Under the pieces are notes generated by a model. The model made no database searches, had not been told where the DNA came from, and saw nothing but the letters and a program-made list of their open reading frames with translations. Positions 17,751 through 25,977 of a DNA stretch of 64,000 nt are shown piece by piece. The position numbers and the translations under genes were made by a program. Origin of the DNA: Methylotenera sp. (lineage in GTDB: Bacteria; Pseudomonadota; Gammaproteobacteria; Burkholderiales; Methylophilaceae); NCBI GenBank assembly GCA_013141495.1, contig JABFQV010000001.1, forward strand, positions 62,001 to 126,000, in the 5' to 3' direction. Numbering within the stretch: position 1 is the first letter of the stretch; each line of letters starts with the position of its first letter.

Positions 17751-18236
17751 ATGAATCAAACATTAAACAAAACCAGCCAGCGTTCACAATGGCCGCGCCA
17801 ATTGATGGCGGTGCCGGCGGCAGAGGTGATAGCTGCTGCGGCAACGCTTGCCAGCCAGCATCGCGTTGAAGATGTGACTTTGCCGCAGGCGGGGCTGGCA
17901 TTGATGCAGCTTCGCGATAGCGCACTTAACGAGGCTTATTACCCAGGTGAGATTCCGCTGGCTTCGGCGCGCGTGATACTCACCAGTGCCGATGGCACTC
18001 AGCATGAAGGCGCGGCGCAAGTGATGCACGATAGCGCCACATTTGCGCGTGCTGTTGCTGTAATAGACGCGGCGTTGGCCGCTAATCTGCCGGGCAGTGA
18101 AGTCGTGGCGCCGCTGTTAAACCGTGGTGCAGCATTATTGGCGCAACAAAGCGTCACCCGTAAAAAAATGCTGGCGCGTACGCGTGTGGATTTTGCGCTG
18201 CTCGGAACTACTGATGAGGAGGATGGTGATGAATAA
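17751..18236 (+). CDS. phnG: C-P lyase subunit PhnG
   Basis: A 161-aa subunit of the PhnGHIJ core complex. With PhnI, PhnH and PhnL it forms 5-phosphoribosyl-1-phosphonate by displacing adenine from ATP. The domain begins RQLMAVPAAEVIAAAA, and PQAGLALMQLRDSALNEAYYPGE is typical. An upstream GTG at 17718 would add 11 residues, but AGGA seven bases before 17751 supports the shorter form. It lies 110 bp after phnE, the largest gap inside the operon, and its 3' end overlaps phnH. Confidence 0.93.
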   Translation: MNQTLNKTSQRSQWPRQLMAVPAAEVIAAAATLASQHRVEDVTLPQAGLALMQLRDSALNEAYYPGEIPLASARVILTSADGTQHEGAAQVMHDSATFARAVAVIDAALAANLPGSEVVAPLLNRGAALLAQQSVTRKKMLARTRVDFALLGTTDEEDGDE

Positions 18237-18807
18237 TCATTTGAACACGACATTGCAACCAACGTTACCTACTACGCTACTTAGCATCTGGCAGGCGGAT
18301 ACCCAGCAGCGCGCTTTCAGAAAAATCATGAATGCTTTTGCACGTCCGGGTGTCATTGAAACTTTAGAAAGCGAAGCCTTGTTACTCACGCTTGCAACTT
18401 TGCTGGACGGCGCAACTACCTTCGCTGACTTTGATGGCATATTGTCTGAGCACGATATGGCAAGGCTGGAGGTTGCTACAGCTACAGCAGAACAGGCGCG
18501 CTTTGTCCTCACCCACGGTGAGGCTGCACCAGCATTTACGCCATCTCTAGGCACGCTGGAATCCCCAGATATGGGTGCCACCATCCTATTGAAAATACAA
18601 GCGATTGGTAGCGGTCATCGTTTGAAGCTGACAGGTCCTGGCGTTGACGGGGCATGTGAAGTGGCGGTTAATGGACTGCACCCAGCATGGATTACCGCGC
18701 ACCAAAGCTGGAACAGCGCGTTTCCACTCGGCGTGGATTTTTTGCTGGTAGCCGAGCATCAAGTGATGGCGTTGCCGCGAACCACACGAATTGAGGGGAT
18801 TAAATAA
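18229..18807 (+). CDS. phnH: C-P lyase subunit PhnH
   Basis: A 192-aa subunit of the C-P lyase core complex. The family hallmark FRKIMNAFARPG is at about residues 27-38, and TILLKIQAIGSGHRLKLTGPG lies later. The start at 18229 is preceded by GAGGAGG with 7-bp spacing and overlaps the phnG stop region by 8 bp. An ATG at 18223 sits too close to that site. phnI follows with a one-base stop-start overlap. Confidence 0.93.
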   Translation: MNNHLNTTLQPTLPTTLLSIWQADTQQRAFRKIMNAFARPGVIETLESEALLLTLATLLDGATTFADFDGILSEHDMARLEVATATAEQARFVLTHGEAAPAFTPSLGTLESPDMGATILLKIQAIGSGHRLKLTGPGVDGACEVAVNGLHPAWITAHQSWNSAFPLGVDFLLVAEHQVMALPRTTRIEGIK

Positions 18808-19934
18808 TGGGATATGTAGCCATTAAAGGGGGTGGTCAGGCCATTCAAGGCGCGGAAGAAGTATTAGAGGCGCTACGTACTGCGGAAGGTGAACACGGCA
18901 CACCGCTCACTATGCAAGCCATTGAAAACCAATTGCGCTTACTGACTTCGCGCATCGTGTCAGAAGGCGGGCTGTATCATCCGCAACTGGCGGCGCTCGC
19001 CATTAAGCAATCGCAGGGCGATACGCTGGAAGCTGCTTTTGCATTGCGGGCGTATCGTTCTACCAAACCGAGATTGCTGGAAACAAGTGCGCAGGACACT
19101 GGCAGTATGCGCTTGATTCGCCGTATTTCGTCTGCCTTCAAGGATATTCCTGGCGGACAAATGTTAGGCCCAACTTACGATTATGCGTTGAGGTTGATGC
19201 GCTTGGATTTAGCAAATGAGTCAGCGGAAACTTTTCGTGCAGTAGCGCGTGAGTTTCTGGCAGAAACGCCAGAGCCAAACTTGCCTGATACGTTTCCTAA
19301 AGTGGTTGAAGCGTTACGTGCCGAGGGTTTGTTACCGCCTGTAGAAAATCACACAGAAACCCCTTTTGACATCACGCGTGAGCCGCTTATTTTCCCTGTG
19401 CCGCGTTCAGCTGCGCTTGCCACCATGGCGCGCGCAGAAACGGGGTCTATTTTAGCCTTGGCATACTCTAACATGCGCGGTTATGGCGATGTGCATCCTA
19501 CCGTGGCTGAATTGCGCGTGGGCTATTTGCCTGTGATGTTGCCGCATCCAATTACCGGTGAGCCAGTTGAAGTAGGTGAGGTGCTGATGACCGAATGCGA
19601 AGTCGTCGCCATGTATGAAGATGACGACTCCAAAGGTGCACCAACCTTTACTTTGGGCTATGGCGCTTGCTTTGGCCATAACGAAGTGAAGGCGATTGCG
19701 ATGGCGATTCTTGACCGCGCCTTGCAAAAAGGCATGCGCGATGGCCCGAGCAATCCTTCAGAAGATCCTGAATTTGTATTGCTACATATCGACGGCGTGG
19801 ATTCCATGGGCTTTGCCAGCCATTACAAAATGCCGCATTACGTGACGTTTCAGTCTGATATGGATCGCCTGCGCACCACGCAGAAAAAACATGAGTCAGT
19901 TAAACAGCAAGATGTAAATGAAGGAGTTCAATAA
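18807..19934 (+). CDS. phnI: C-P lyase subunit PhnI
   Basis: A 375-aa subunit of the C-P lyase core, thought to carry the nucleosidase activity that links phosphonate to ribose. It opens with the typical GYVAIKGGGQAIQGAE and contains LEAAFALRAYRSTKPRL, GYGDVHPTVAELRVG and LGYGACFGHNEVKAIAMAILD, all family hallmarks. It is coupled at both ends: one-base overlaps with the phnH stop and the phnJ start. Confidence 0.96.
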   Translation: MGYVAIKGGGQAIQGAEEVLEALRTAEGEHGTPLTMQAIENQLRLLTSRIVSEGGLYHPQLAALAIKQSQGDTLEAAFALRAYRSTKPRLLETSAQDTGSMRLIRRISSAFKDIPGGQMLGPTYDYALRLMRLDLANESAETFRAVAREFLAETPEPNLPDTFPKVVEALRAEGLLPPVENHTETPFDITREPLIFPVPRSAALATMARAETGSILALAYSNMRGYGDVHPTVAELRVGYLPVMLPHPITGEPVEVGEVLMTECEVVAMYEDDDSKGAPTFTLGYGACFGHNEVKAIAMAILDRALQKGMRDGPSNPSEDPEFVLLHIDGVDSMGFASHYKMPHYVTFQSDMDRLRTTQKKHESVKQQDVNEGVQ

Positions 19935-20812
19935 TGAGCGCTGGCTACAATTTTGGTTTTTTAGACGAGCACGCCAAAAAAGAAGTTCGCCGTGCCATTC
20001 TCAAAGCGATTAGTATACCTGGCTATCAGGTGCCGTATTCATCGCGTGAAATGCCGATGGGGCGCGGTTTTGGCACAGGCGGCTTGCAGCTTACTTTATC
20101 GCTGATTGGTGCAAATGATACATTGAAGGTGATTGATCAAGGATCGGACGATTCAGTGAACGCAGTCAACCTGCGCCAGTTTATTGAAATGACTTGTCCT
20201 GGTATTGATACCACCACGCATTTGAGTGAAGCGACGCTGATTCAATCGCGTCACCGCATTCCAGAAACCCCATTAAAGCCTGAACAGGTGCTGGTGCTAC
20301 AGGTGCCGTACCCTGACCCACTGGTTGTAGTAGAACCTTCAGAAGATAAACGCAAAATCATGCACGGCGAGGCAGACTACGCGCGACTGCTGGTCAAGCT
20401 GTATGAAGATATTGTGAAGTTTGATGAAATCACTATCTCGCATCGTTACCCTACACGCATCAATGATCACTACGTGATTGACCCTTCACCTATCCCGCGT
20501 TGGGATGTGCCCAAGCTCGACAACTCTCCAGCACTGGTGTTATTTGGTGCCGGGCGCGAAAAGAAAATATACGCTGTACCGCCACATACAAAAGGCGAGC
20601 CATTGGCGTTTGAAGATGTGCCATTCCGCGTAGAAAGTTTTAACGATGCGCAAGGTAAGCGTCGTGCCTGTGCCCGTTGTGGTGCAACCGATTCATTTTT
20701 GGATGAATTTATGAATGAAGATGGCAGCAAACGCTATCAATGTTCTGACAGTGATTATTGCGATGAAACATTGCAAGCTAGCAAGATGACGGAGGCAGCT
20801 ACCTATGCGTAA
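19934..20812 (+). CDS. phnJ: Alpha-D-ribose 1-methylphosphonate 5-phosphate C-P lyase PhnJ
   Basis: A 292-aa radical-SAM-type catalytic subunit that cleaves the C-P bond, releasing methane from methylphosphonate. It starts GYNFGFLDEHAKKEVRR. The four cysteines near the C-terminus (RACARCG...CSDSDYC) match the iron-sulfur cluster motif, spaced CX2CX20CX5C here, one residue shorter in the middle than the CX2CX21CX5C of E. coli. GRGFGTGGLQ is the conserved glycine-rich segment. It overlaps phnK by 8 bp. Confidence 0.96.
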   Translation: MSAGYNFGFLDEHAKKEVRRAILKAISIPGYQVPYSSREMPMGRGFGTGGLQLTLSLIGANDTLKVIDQGSDDSVNAVNLRQFIEMTCPGIDTTTHLSEATLIQSRHRIPETPLKPEQVLVLQVPYPDPLVVVEPSEDKRKIMHGEADYARLLVKLYEDIVKFDEITISHRYPTRINDHYVIDPSPIPRWDVPKLDNSPALVLFGAGREKKIYAVPPHTKGEPLAFEDVPFRVESFNDAQGKRRACARCGATDSFLDEFMNEDGSKRYQCSDSDYCDETLQASKMTEAATYA

Positions 20813-21635
20813 AATTCTAGAAGTAAGTAATTTATCTAAAATTTACGGCAAAGGCTGCCCGCGCTGTATCGAGTCCACCGGGCCTGAAGCGGACACCAAT
20901 ATGTGCCCGCACTGCGGCAGCGTGGTGGCGATTCATGATGTGAGTTTTGATCTGCATGAGGGTGAGATTTTAGGTCTGATGGGCGAATCCGGTAGCGGTA
21001 AATCCACCGTGGTGAAAAACCTGTACTTTGACCAAACGCCGACCAGTGGCGAGGCACGCTTTTTTGAGGAAGACACCACGCACGAGATGTTTAATCTCAA
21101 TGCCGCACAACAACGCCGCTTGCGTAACCAGCGCTTTGGCATGGTATATCAAAACCCGCATTTAGGTCTAAATTTTGGCATTTCATCTGGCGGTAACATC
21201 GCCGAGCGATTGTTGATGAACGATGTGTCACATTACGGTGAAATCCGTGAACGGGCCAAAGAGCTGTTGTCACGCACCGAAGTGCTGCTATCGCGCATGG
21301 ATGAGTCACCTGCCGCATTCTCAGGCGGCATGCAGCAGCGTGTACAAATCGCCAAGGCGCTCGCGACCAATCCGCCACTGTTATATCTGGATGAAGTCAC
21401 CACGGGCTTGGACCTTTCCGTTCAGGCGCGTATTTTGGATTTGATTCTAGAAATTCAGCAGGAACGCAACACCGCCATGATTGTAGTGACCCATGATTTA
21501 GGCGTGATTCGTCTGCTTACCGGCCGCGCGTTAGTGATGAAATATGGCCGCGTGATTGAATCCGGCCTGACTGACCAAATCTTGGAAGACCCGCAGCATG
21601 CCTACACGCAACGACTTGTGGCTTCTGCCTTGTAA
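20805..21635 (+). CDS. phnK: C-P lyase ATPase subunit PhnK
   Basis: A 276-aa ABC-type ATPase that docks on the PhnGHIJ core. Walker A is GESGSGKST (60-68), the signature FSGGMQQRVQIAKAL, and Walker B LYLDEVTTGLDLS, with Val where most ABC proteins have Pro. Before Walker A an insert has four cysteines (CPRC at 18-21, CPHC at 34-37) resembling a zinc ribbon, absent from E. coli PhnK as I recall it. The start overlaps the phnJ end. Confidence 0.94.
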   Translation: MRKILEVSNLSKIYGKGCPRCIESTGPEADTNMCPHCGSVVAIHDVSFDLHEGEILGLMGESGSGKSTVVKNLYFDQTPTSGEARFFEEDTTHEMFNLNAAQQRRLRNQRFGMVYQNPHLGLNFGISSGGNIAERLLMNDVSHYGEIRERAKELLSRTEVLLSRMDESPAAFSGGMQQRVQIAKALATNPPLLYLDEVTTGLDLSVQARILDLILEIQQERNTAMIVVTHDLGVIRLLTGRALVMKYGRVIESGLTDQILEDPQHAYTQRLVASAL

Positions 21636-21661
21636 AGGCACCATTCATAAAGGAAACACTA

Positions 21662-22405
21662 ATGAAATCCCCCATTTTACGTATTGAAGGTTTCGGCAAG
21701 CACTTTACCCTGCATGAGCAAAATAAGCGCATTCCGTCTTCACACAATGTTAATTTAGAAGTGTATGCAGGTGAACTCACCGCGCTGATTGGACCGACCG
21801 GTGCGGGTAAATCCTCAGTGTTAAAAGGCATTTACCGCACTTATTTACCAAGTGCCGGCAAAATACTTTATCGTGATAAACATGGCGTTGAAGTTGATCT
21901 CGCTCAGGCTGATGAATACCGCATGCTGCAACTGCGCCATGAGGAAATCGGTTTTGTGACGCAGTTTTTGTTTTGCTTGCCACGCCAATCAACACTGGAT
22001 GTAGTTGCACATCCGCTGGTAGTGCGCGGCATGAGCCGCGAAGCCGCGCGTGAAAAAGCCGCAGAGATGCTTGCCTCGCTTAACTTGCCAGAACGCTTGT
22101 GGAGCATTTCACCGGCTACTTTTTCAGGCGGTGAAAAACAGCGTGTGAATTTAGCGCGTGGCTTAGTGGCAAGGCCGCGCCTACTGCTGCTAGATGAACC
22201 TACGGCAAGTTTAGATCCCGTTACCGCAGAACGCGTCATCACGTTAATCGAGCAAATCAAGGCAGAAGGCGTGGCTATGCTGGCCATTTTTCACCATCCA
22301 GAATTAACGCAGCGCTTGGGTGATCGCGTGGTTGCACTTACGCCGCCACCCGTTGCCAGCAAGCAGCCAGACATGAATGAACAGAAAGTAGAGGTATTTG
22401 CATGA
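21662..22405 (+). CDS. phnL: C-P lyase ATPase subunit PhnL
   Basis: A 247-aa ABC-type ATPase of the C-P lyase system, which acts with PhnI, G and H in forming the ribosyl phosphonate. Walker A is GPTGAGKSS (41-49), signature FSGGEKQRVNLARGL, and Walker B LLLDEPTASLDP. FVTQFLFCLPRQSTLDVV is typical of PhnL. It starts 26 bp after phnK with an AAAGGAAA Shine-Dalgarno and overlaps phnM by 4 bp (ATGA). Confidence 0.95.
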   Translation: MKSPILRIEGFGKHFTLHEQNKRIPSSHNVNLEVYAGELTALIGPTGAGKSSVLKGIYRTYLPSAGKILYRDKHGVEVDLAQADEYRMLQLRHEEIGFVTQFLFCLPRQSTLDVVAHPLVVRGMSREAAREKAAEMLASLNLPERLWSISPATFSGGEKQRVNLARGLVARPRLLLLDEPTASLDPVTAERVITLIEQIKAEGVAMLAIFHHPELTQRLGDRVVALTPPPVASKQPDMNEQKVEVFA

Positions 22406-23556
22406 CTAAAATTTATATTACCCATGCCGAAGTGGTGCTGGAAAATGAAGTATTAAACGACGCATCCGTGCTGATTGAAAACGGTATTATTAGCGCGATC
22501 AATCCACAACAGGTGAGTGGTGCAGAAGAGGTTAATTTACGCGGACAAACGTTGATTCCCGGCATGATTGATTTGCATTGCGATGCACTGGAAAAAGAAG
22601 TCGAGCCTCGCCCTAACGTGCATTTTCCGCTGGATTTTGCCTGCGCTCAGGCCGATAAACGCAATGCTGCGGCTGGCGTGACCACAGTGTTTCATTCACT
22701 CTCGTTTGCCAACCACGAGCTAGGGGTACGCAACAACGCTTTTGCGGCAGAAATAGCCCGCGCCGTACACGCTTGGCAGCCGCATGCCTTGGTGGATAAC
22801 CGCGTGCATTGCCGTTATGAAGTCACCGACCCCACCGCGCCAGAGGTGTTGCTGGATTTAATGCAAAAAGGCGATATGCACTTATTCTCGGTGATGGATC
22901 ACTCACCCGGGCAAGGTCAGTTTAAGGATATCGCCGCATTTAGAAATTATCTCGCGCGTACTTATAAAAAGACTGACGCCGAGCTGGATGCCCTGTTAGC
23001 AGAAAAAGCTATTCAGTCAGAAGGTGCGATGCAGCGCATTGAAGTGCTGATTGAGGCCGCGCACGCTCATGGCATACGTGTGGCCAGCCACGATGATGAC
23101 ACCCCTGAAAAAGTGGATACCGTGCATGGCTTAGGCGTGAGTATTTCAGAGTTTCCAATCAACTTAGCTGCAGCACAGGCGGCAAAAGCCAATGGTATGT
23201 TTACCGTGTTTGGTGCGCCTAACATTTTGCGTGGCAAAAGCCAGTCAGGCTCAATGCGCGCCCTAGATGCCGTTAAAGAAAATGTGGCAGATTGTTTATG
23301 TGCGGATTACGCACCAGCTGCGCTAATTGTTGCCATCTTTCGCTTACCTGAATTAGCCGGCATCTCACTGGCGGATGCAATTCGTTTAGTGACTAGCAAC
23401 CCCGCGCGCGCGGCAGGATTAGATGATAGAGGCAGTATTGCTGTAGGCAAACGTGCAGATTTAGTCGCGGTGGCACACATCAACGGTTTGGTGCAGGCTT
23501 CCAGTGTTTGGACGAATGGCAGACTGGCTTATCAAGCGAGATTTGACCATGGCTGA
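22402..23556 (+). CDS. phnM: Alpha-D-ribose 1-methylphosphonate 5-triphosphate diphosphatase PhnM
   Basis: A 384-aa amidohydrolase-fold enzyme removing pyrophosphate from the ribosyl-phosphonate triphosphate before C-P cleavage. The metal-site motif is in GMIDLHCDALEKEVEPRP (about 54-71); further conserved segments are SVMDHSPGQGQF, ASHDDDTPEKV and LCADYAPAALI. Length is normal. phnN begins inside its last codons (8-bp overlap). Confidence 0.95.
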   Translation: MTKIYITHAEVVLENEVLNDASVLIENGIISAINPQQVSGAEEVNLRGQTLIPGMIDLHCDALEKEVEPRPNVHFPLDFACAQADKRNAAAGVTTVFHSLSFANHELGVRNNAFAAEIARAVHAWQPHALVDNRVHCRYEVTDPTAPEVLLDLMQKGDMHLFSVMDHSPGQGQFKDIAAFRNYLARTYKKTDAELDALLAEKAIQSEGAMQRIEVLIEAAHAHGIRVASHDDDTPEKVDTVHGLGVSISEFPINLAAAQAAKANGMFTVFGAPNILRGKSQSGSMRALDAVKENVADCLCADYAPAALIVAIFRLPELAGISLADAIRLVTSNPARAAGLDDRGSIAVGKRADLVAVAHINGLVQASSVWTNGRLAYQARFDHG

Positions 23557-24139
23557 AGGTAAACTTTTTTATGTGATCGGCCCTTCTGGCAGCGGTAAAG
23601 ACAGCCTGATGAGCTATGCGCGAAAAAGGTTGGCGACCAATCCATGCGTTGTATTTGCGCACCGTTATATCACACGCCCCGCCAATGCAGGCGGCGAAAA
23701 CCATGTGGCTCTGAGTGAAGAGGAGTTTACCGCGCGCGTGCAATCCAGCTTATTTGCCATGCATTGGGAGAGCCACGGTTGCCGTTATGGTATCGGCAGT
23801 GAAATTAATATGTGGTTGGCCAAAGGCTATAACGTGGTGATGAACGGCTCGCGCGAGCATTTACCTTATGCACAAAAAAACTATCCCAAACTCGTTGCGG
23901 TATGGATAGAGGTAGCACAGGAAGTATTAGCACAACGATTGCGTGCGCGTGGTCGCGAAAATGAAGCGGATATTAGCGAGCGCCTAATGCGCGCTGCAGT
24001 TTATCGTGCTACGCCAGGCGGCATTACGATTCGAAATGATGGCGAGCTGGAAGAGGCAGGCGAAAAACTGGTGCAACTAATTGCGCCTGAAGATGCGCAG
24101 AGCAAGCCCTTCGACAAGCTCAGGACGAACGGCGTGTAA
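23549..24139 (+). CDS. phnN: Ribose 1,5-bisphosphate phosphokinase PhnN
   Basis: A 196-aa guanylate-kinase-like enzyme that phosphorylates ribose 1,5-bisphosphate to PRPP, closing the C-P lyase pathway. The P-loop GPSGSGKDS is at about 11-19, and IEVAQEVLAQRLRARGREN is typical. The ATG at 23549 gives the family start GKLFYVIGPSG. The last dozen residues (SKPFDKLRTNGV) are encoded by a palindromic intergenic repeat, so the original C-terminus has been replaced or extended by repeat DNA. Confidence 0.93.
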   Translation: MAEGKLFYVIGPSGSGKDSLMSYARKRLATNPCVVFAHRYITRPANAGGENHVALSEEEFTARVQSSLFAMHWESHGCRYGIGSEINMWLAKGYNVVMNGSREHLPYAQKNYPKLVAVWIEVAQEVLAQRLRARGRENEADISERLMRAAVYRATPGGITIRNDGELEEAGEKLVQLIAPEDAQSKPFDKLRTNGV

Positions 24140-24174
24140 TTAATTTCGTTCGTGGTGAGCTTGTCGAACCATGG
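24107..24174. repeat. Palindromic repeat at the 3' end of phnN
   Basis: Arms TTCGACAAGCTCAGGACGAACG (starting about 24110) and its near-complement starting CGTTCGTGGTGAGCTT (about 24149-24170) form a long imperfect hairpin around a 16-bp AT-rich loop. This is a widespread proteobacterial interspersed repeat type. It covers the last codons and stop of phnN. Confidence 0.8.
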
Positions 24175-24216
24175 ACGGAATCAACTTGATCAGAAGTTTC
24201 CTAAAGGGTTTACAAC

Positions 24217-24984
24217 ATGAGTACTTGCAGCATGCATCTGACTTTTATCGGCACCGGCTCCACCAGCGCCGCACCGCTTTACGGCTGTCATTGCGATGTA
24301 TGTACCGCCGCGCGGAAAAATCCAACGCTCAAACGCAACCCGGCCTCCGCACTGATTGAGGCCGGCGATACCCGCTTGCTGCTAGACGCAGGCTTGCACA
24401 ACTTGGGCGAGCGCTTTCCAGCAGGCAGTTTTAATGCGTTTTTAATCACCCATTTTCATGCTGACCATGTACAGGGGTTGTTTCCTATTCGCTGGGGTGT
24501 GGGCGAAAAAATTGCCGTTTATGGTCCACCAGATATTGAAGGCTGTGCAGACTTATACAAAAACCCAGGGTTGCTTGATTTCATCACCATACATAAATTT
24601 GAGCCATTTAACATTGGTGAAATTACCATCACGCCAGTACCGCTCATACACTCTAAACCTACGCTGGGCTACTGCTTAGAATGGCGCGATACGCGCATTG
24701 CCTATTTAACCGATACGGTAGGTTTTCCACCTGCCACAGCAGAATTCTTGCGTCTTTGGCAGCCCACGCAACTCATACTCGATTGCTCGTATCCGCCCAG
24801 ATTAAATATGCCCAAAGGCCACAATGATGTAACGCGCGCGCTGGAAAGCATTGCACAAGTACAGCCACAGCAGGCTTTCTTGACCCATATTGGTCATGAG
24901 TTGGATACATGGTTAAATCAACATCCTGATACGCTAGCAGCCAATATCTTTGTGGCGAGTGATAACTTGGTGCTTGGCGCATGA
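24217..24984 (+). CDS. phnP: Phosphoribosyl 1,2-cyclic phosphate phosphodiesterase PhnP
   Basis: A 255-aa metallo-beta-lactamase-fold enzyme opening the 1,2-cyclic phosphate of ribose produced by PhnJ, giving ribose 1,5-bisphosphate for PhnN. The metal motif HFHADH is at residues 79-84, later ligands are in PLIHSKPTLGY, LTDTVGF and LTHIGHELD, and a Cys/His cluster (Cys24, Cys26, Cys29) is the PhnP structural zinc site. An AAAGGG Shine-Dalgarno precedes it after the repeat. Its stop overlaps the following transporter start. Confidence 0.94.
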   Translation: MSTCSMHLTFIGTGSTSAAPLYGCHCDVCTAARKNPTLKRNPASALIEAGDTRLLLDAGLHNLGERFPAGSFNAFLITHFHADHVQGLFPIRWGVGEKIAVYGPPDIEGCADLYKNPGLLDFITIHKFEPFNIGEITITPVPLIHSKPTLGYCLEWRDTRIAYLTDTVGFPPATAEFLRLWQPTQLILDCSYPPRLNMPKGHNDVTRALESIAQVQPQQAFLTHIGHELDTWLNQHPDTLAANIFVASDNLVLGA

Positions 24985-25838
24985 ACACCGCCATGCTTGC
25001 CATTGCTGGCTCAGTCGCCATGCATGTGGCGTGGAATTTACTGGTACGCCAGCAAGGCGCTAAAACCAGACTGTTATGGTGGGCGTTGGCCACCCACTGT
25101 TTGATTCTAGCGCCATGGGGATTTTATGCATTAGTCACGCAAGCACAATGGACACCGCAACTGGCTTTGGCTTTACTGGCGTCAAGCTTGGCTAATGTTG
25201 CCTATTTTGTTGCCTTAGACCGCGCCTACCACCACGCACCGGTGGCGCTGGTTTACCCTATTGTGCGTAGCTCACCTTTGTTAATTGCCATCTGGAGCAT
25301 GTGGATATTTGGTGAATCGTTAGGCATAGGTGCTTGGCTGGCCATGCTGTTAAGCGTAGCCGGGCTTATATTGCTGGCTTCTACCGCTTGGCGCAATGAT
25401 GCGCGCGCCGCATTGCCATGGGCGTTAGCAGCGGCGTTGGCAACCAGCGTCTATTCTCTTACCGACAAAGCGGCAACCTCTTTTTTACCTACGCTTTCAA
25501 GTGTGCTTGGTTTTATTAGTGTCGGTTACGGCCTTTCTTTTATTGCGATTACCGTACTGTTACGCCGAGAACATGGTCGCTGGTGCCCTGAGCGCAGGCC
25601 GCCGTTGCTCACCATGCTGGTGGCAGGGCTGTGCATTGGGCTGGCTTATGTGTTGGTGATACACGCCATGCGCAGCATGCCGGCTGCAGTAGTGGTGGCT
25701 TTCACTAACGCCGGTATCGTGATTGCGGGTGCGTTATCTATTTTTATGTTTCACGAACGCCAGCACTGGAAACCACGGTTAATGGGCATGATCGTCATTA
25801 TGCTGGGCTTAGTCATGCTAGCCGTCATTAGAAATTAG
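24981..25838 (+). CDS. EamA/DMT-family transporter coupled to the phn operon
   Basis: A 285-aa inner-membrane protein with about ten hydrophobic segments in two repeats, typical of drug/metabolite transporters (EamA). The first repeat ends near FGESLGIGAWLAMLLSVAG and the second near FHERQHWKPRLMGMIVIM, the usual EamA repeat endings. The ATG lies inside the phnP stop region (ATGA overlap of 4 bp), so it is translated with the C-P lyase genes. EamA proteins export or import metabolites and the substrate cannot be read from sequence. Context suggests a phosphonate, a C-P lyase by-product such as an amine, or adenine released during ribosylation. Confidence 0.88.
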   Translation: MNTAMLAIAGSVAMHVAWNLLVRQQGAKTRLLWWALATHCLILAPWGFYALVTQAQWTPQLALALLASSLANVAYFVALDRAYHHAPVALVYPIVRSSPLLIAIWSMWIFGESLGIGAWLAMLLSVAGLILLASTAWRNDARAALPWALAAALATSVYSLTDKAATSFLPTLSSVLGFISVGYGLSFIAITVLLRREHGRWCPERRPPLLTMLVAGLCIGLAYVLVIHAMRSMPAAVVVAFTNAGIVIAGALSIFMFHERQHWKPRLMGMIVIMLGLVMLAVIRN

Positions 25839-25877
25839 TGTTGTTTTTACGCAACACTACGTTGTAAAAATAGCTAT

Positions 25878-25911
25878 TCGTCATAAAAACGTCACATTCA
25901 AAATTCATAAT
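25878..25911 (+). promoter_or_regulatory. PHO box and -10 of the porin gene
   Basis: TCGTCAT (25878-25884), spacer AAAA, ACGTCAC (25889-25895), then exactly 10 bp and CATAAT (25906-25911), a 5-of-6 match to the -10 consensus. It lies upstream of the phosphate-porin-like gene. Confidence 0.75.
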
Positions 25912-25977
25912 TGCATCCGTCTTAATGCTAATGAGCAAATCAGCTTTGTGTTTAATTTTTCAAAAGGGAGTAATTCA

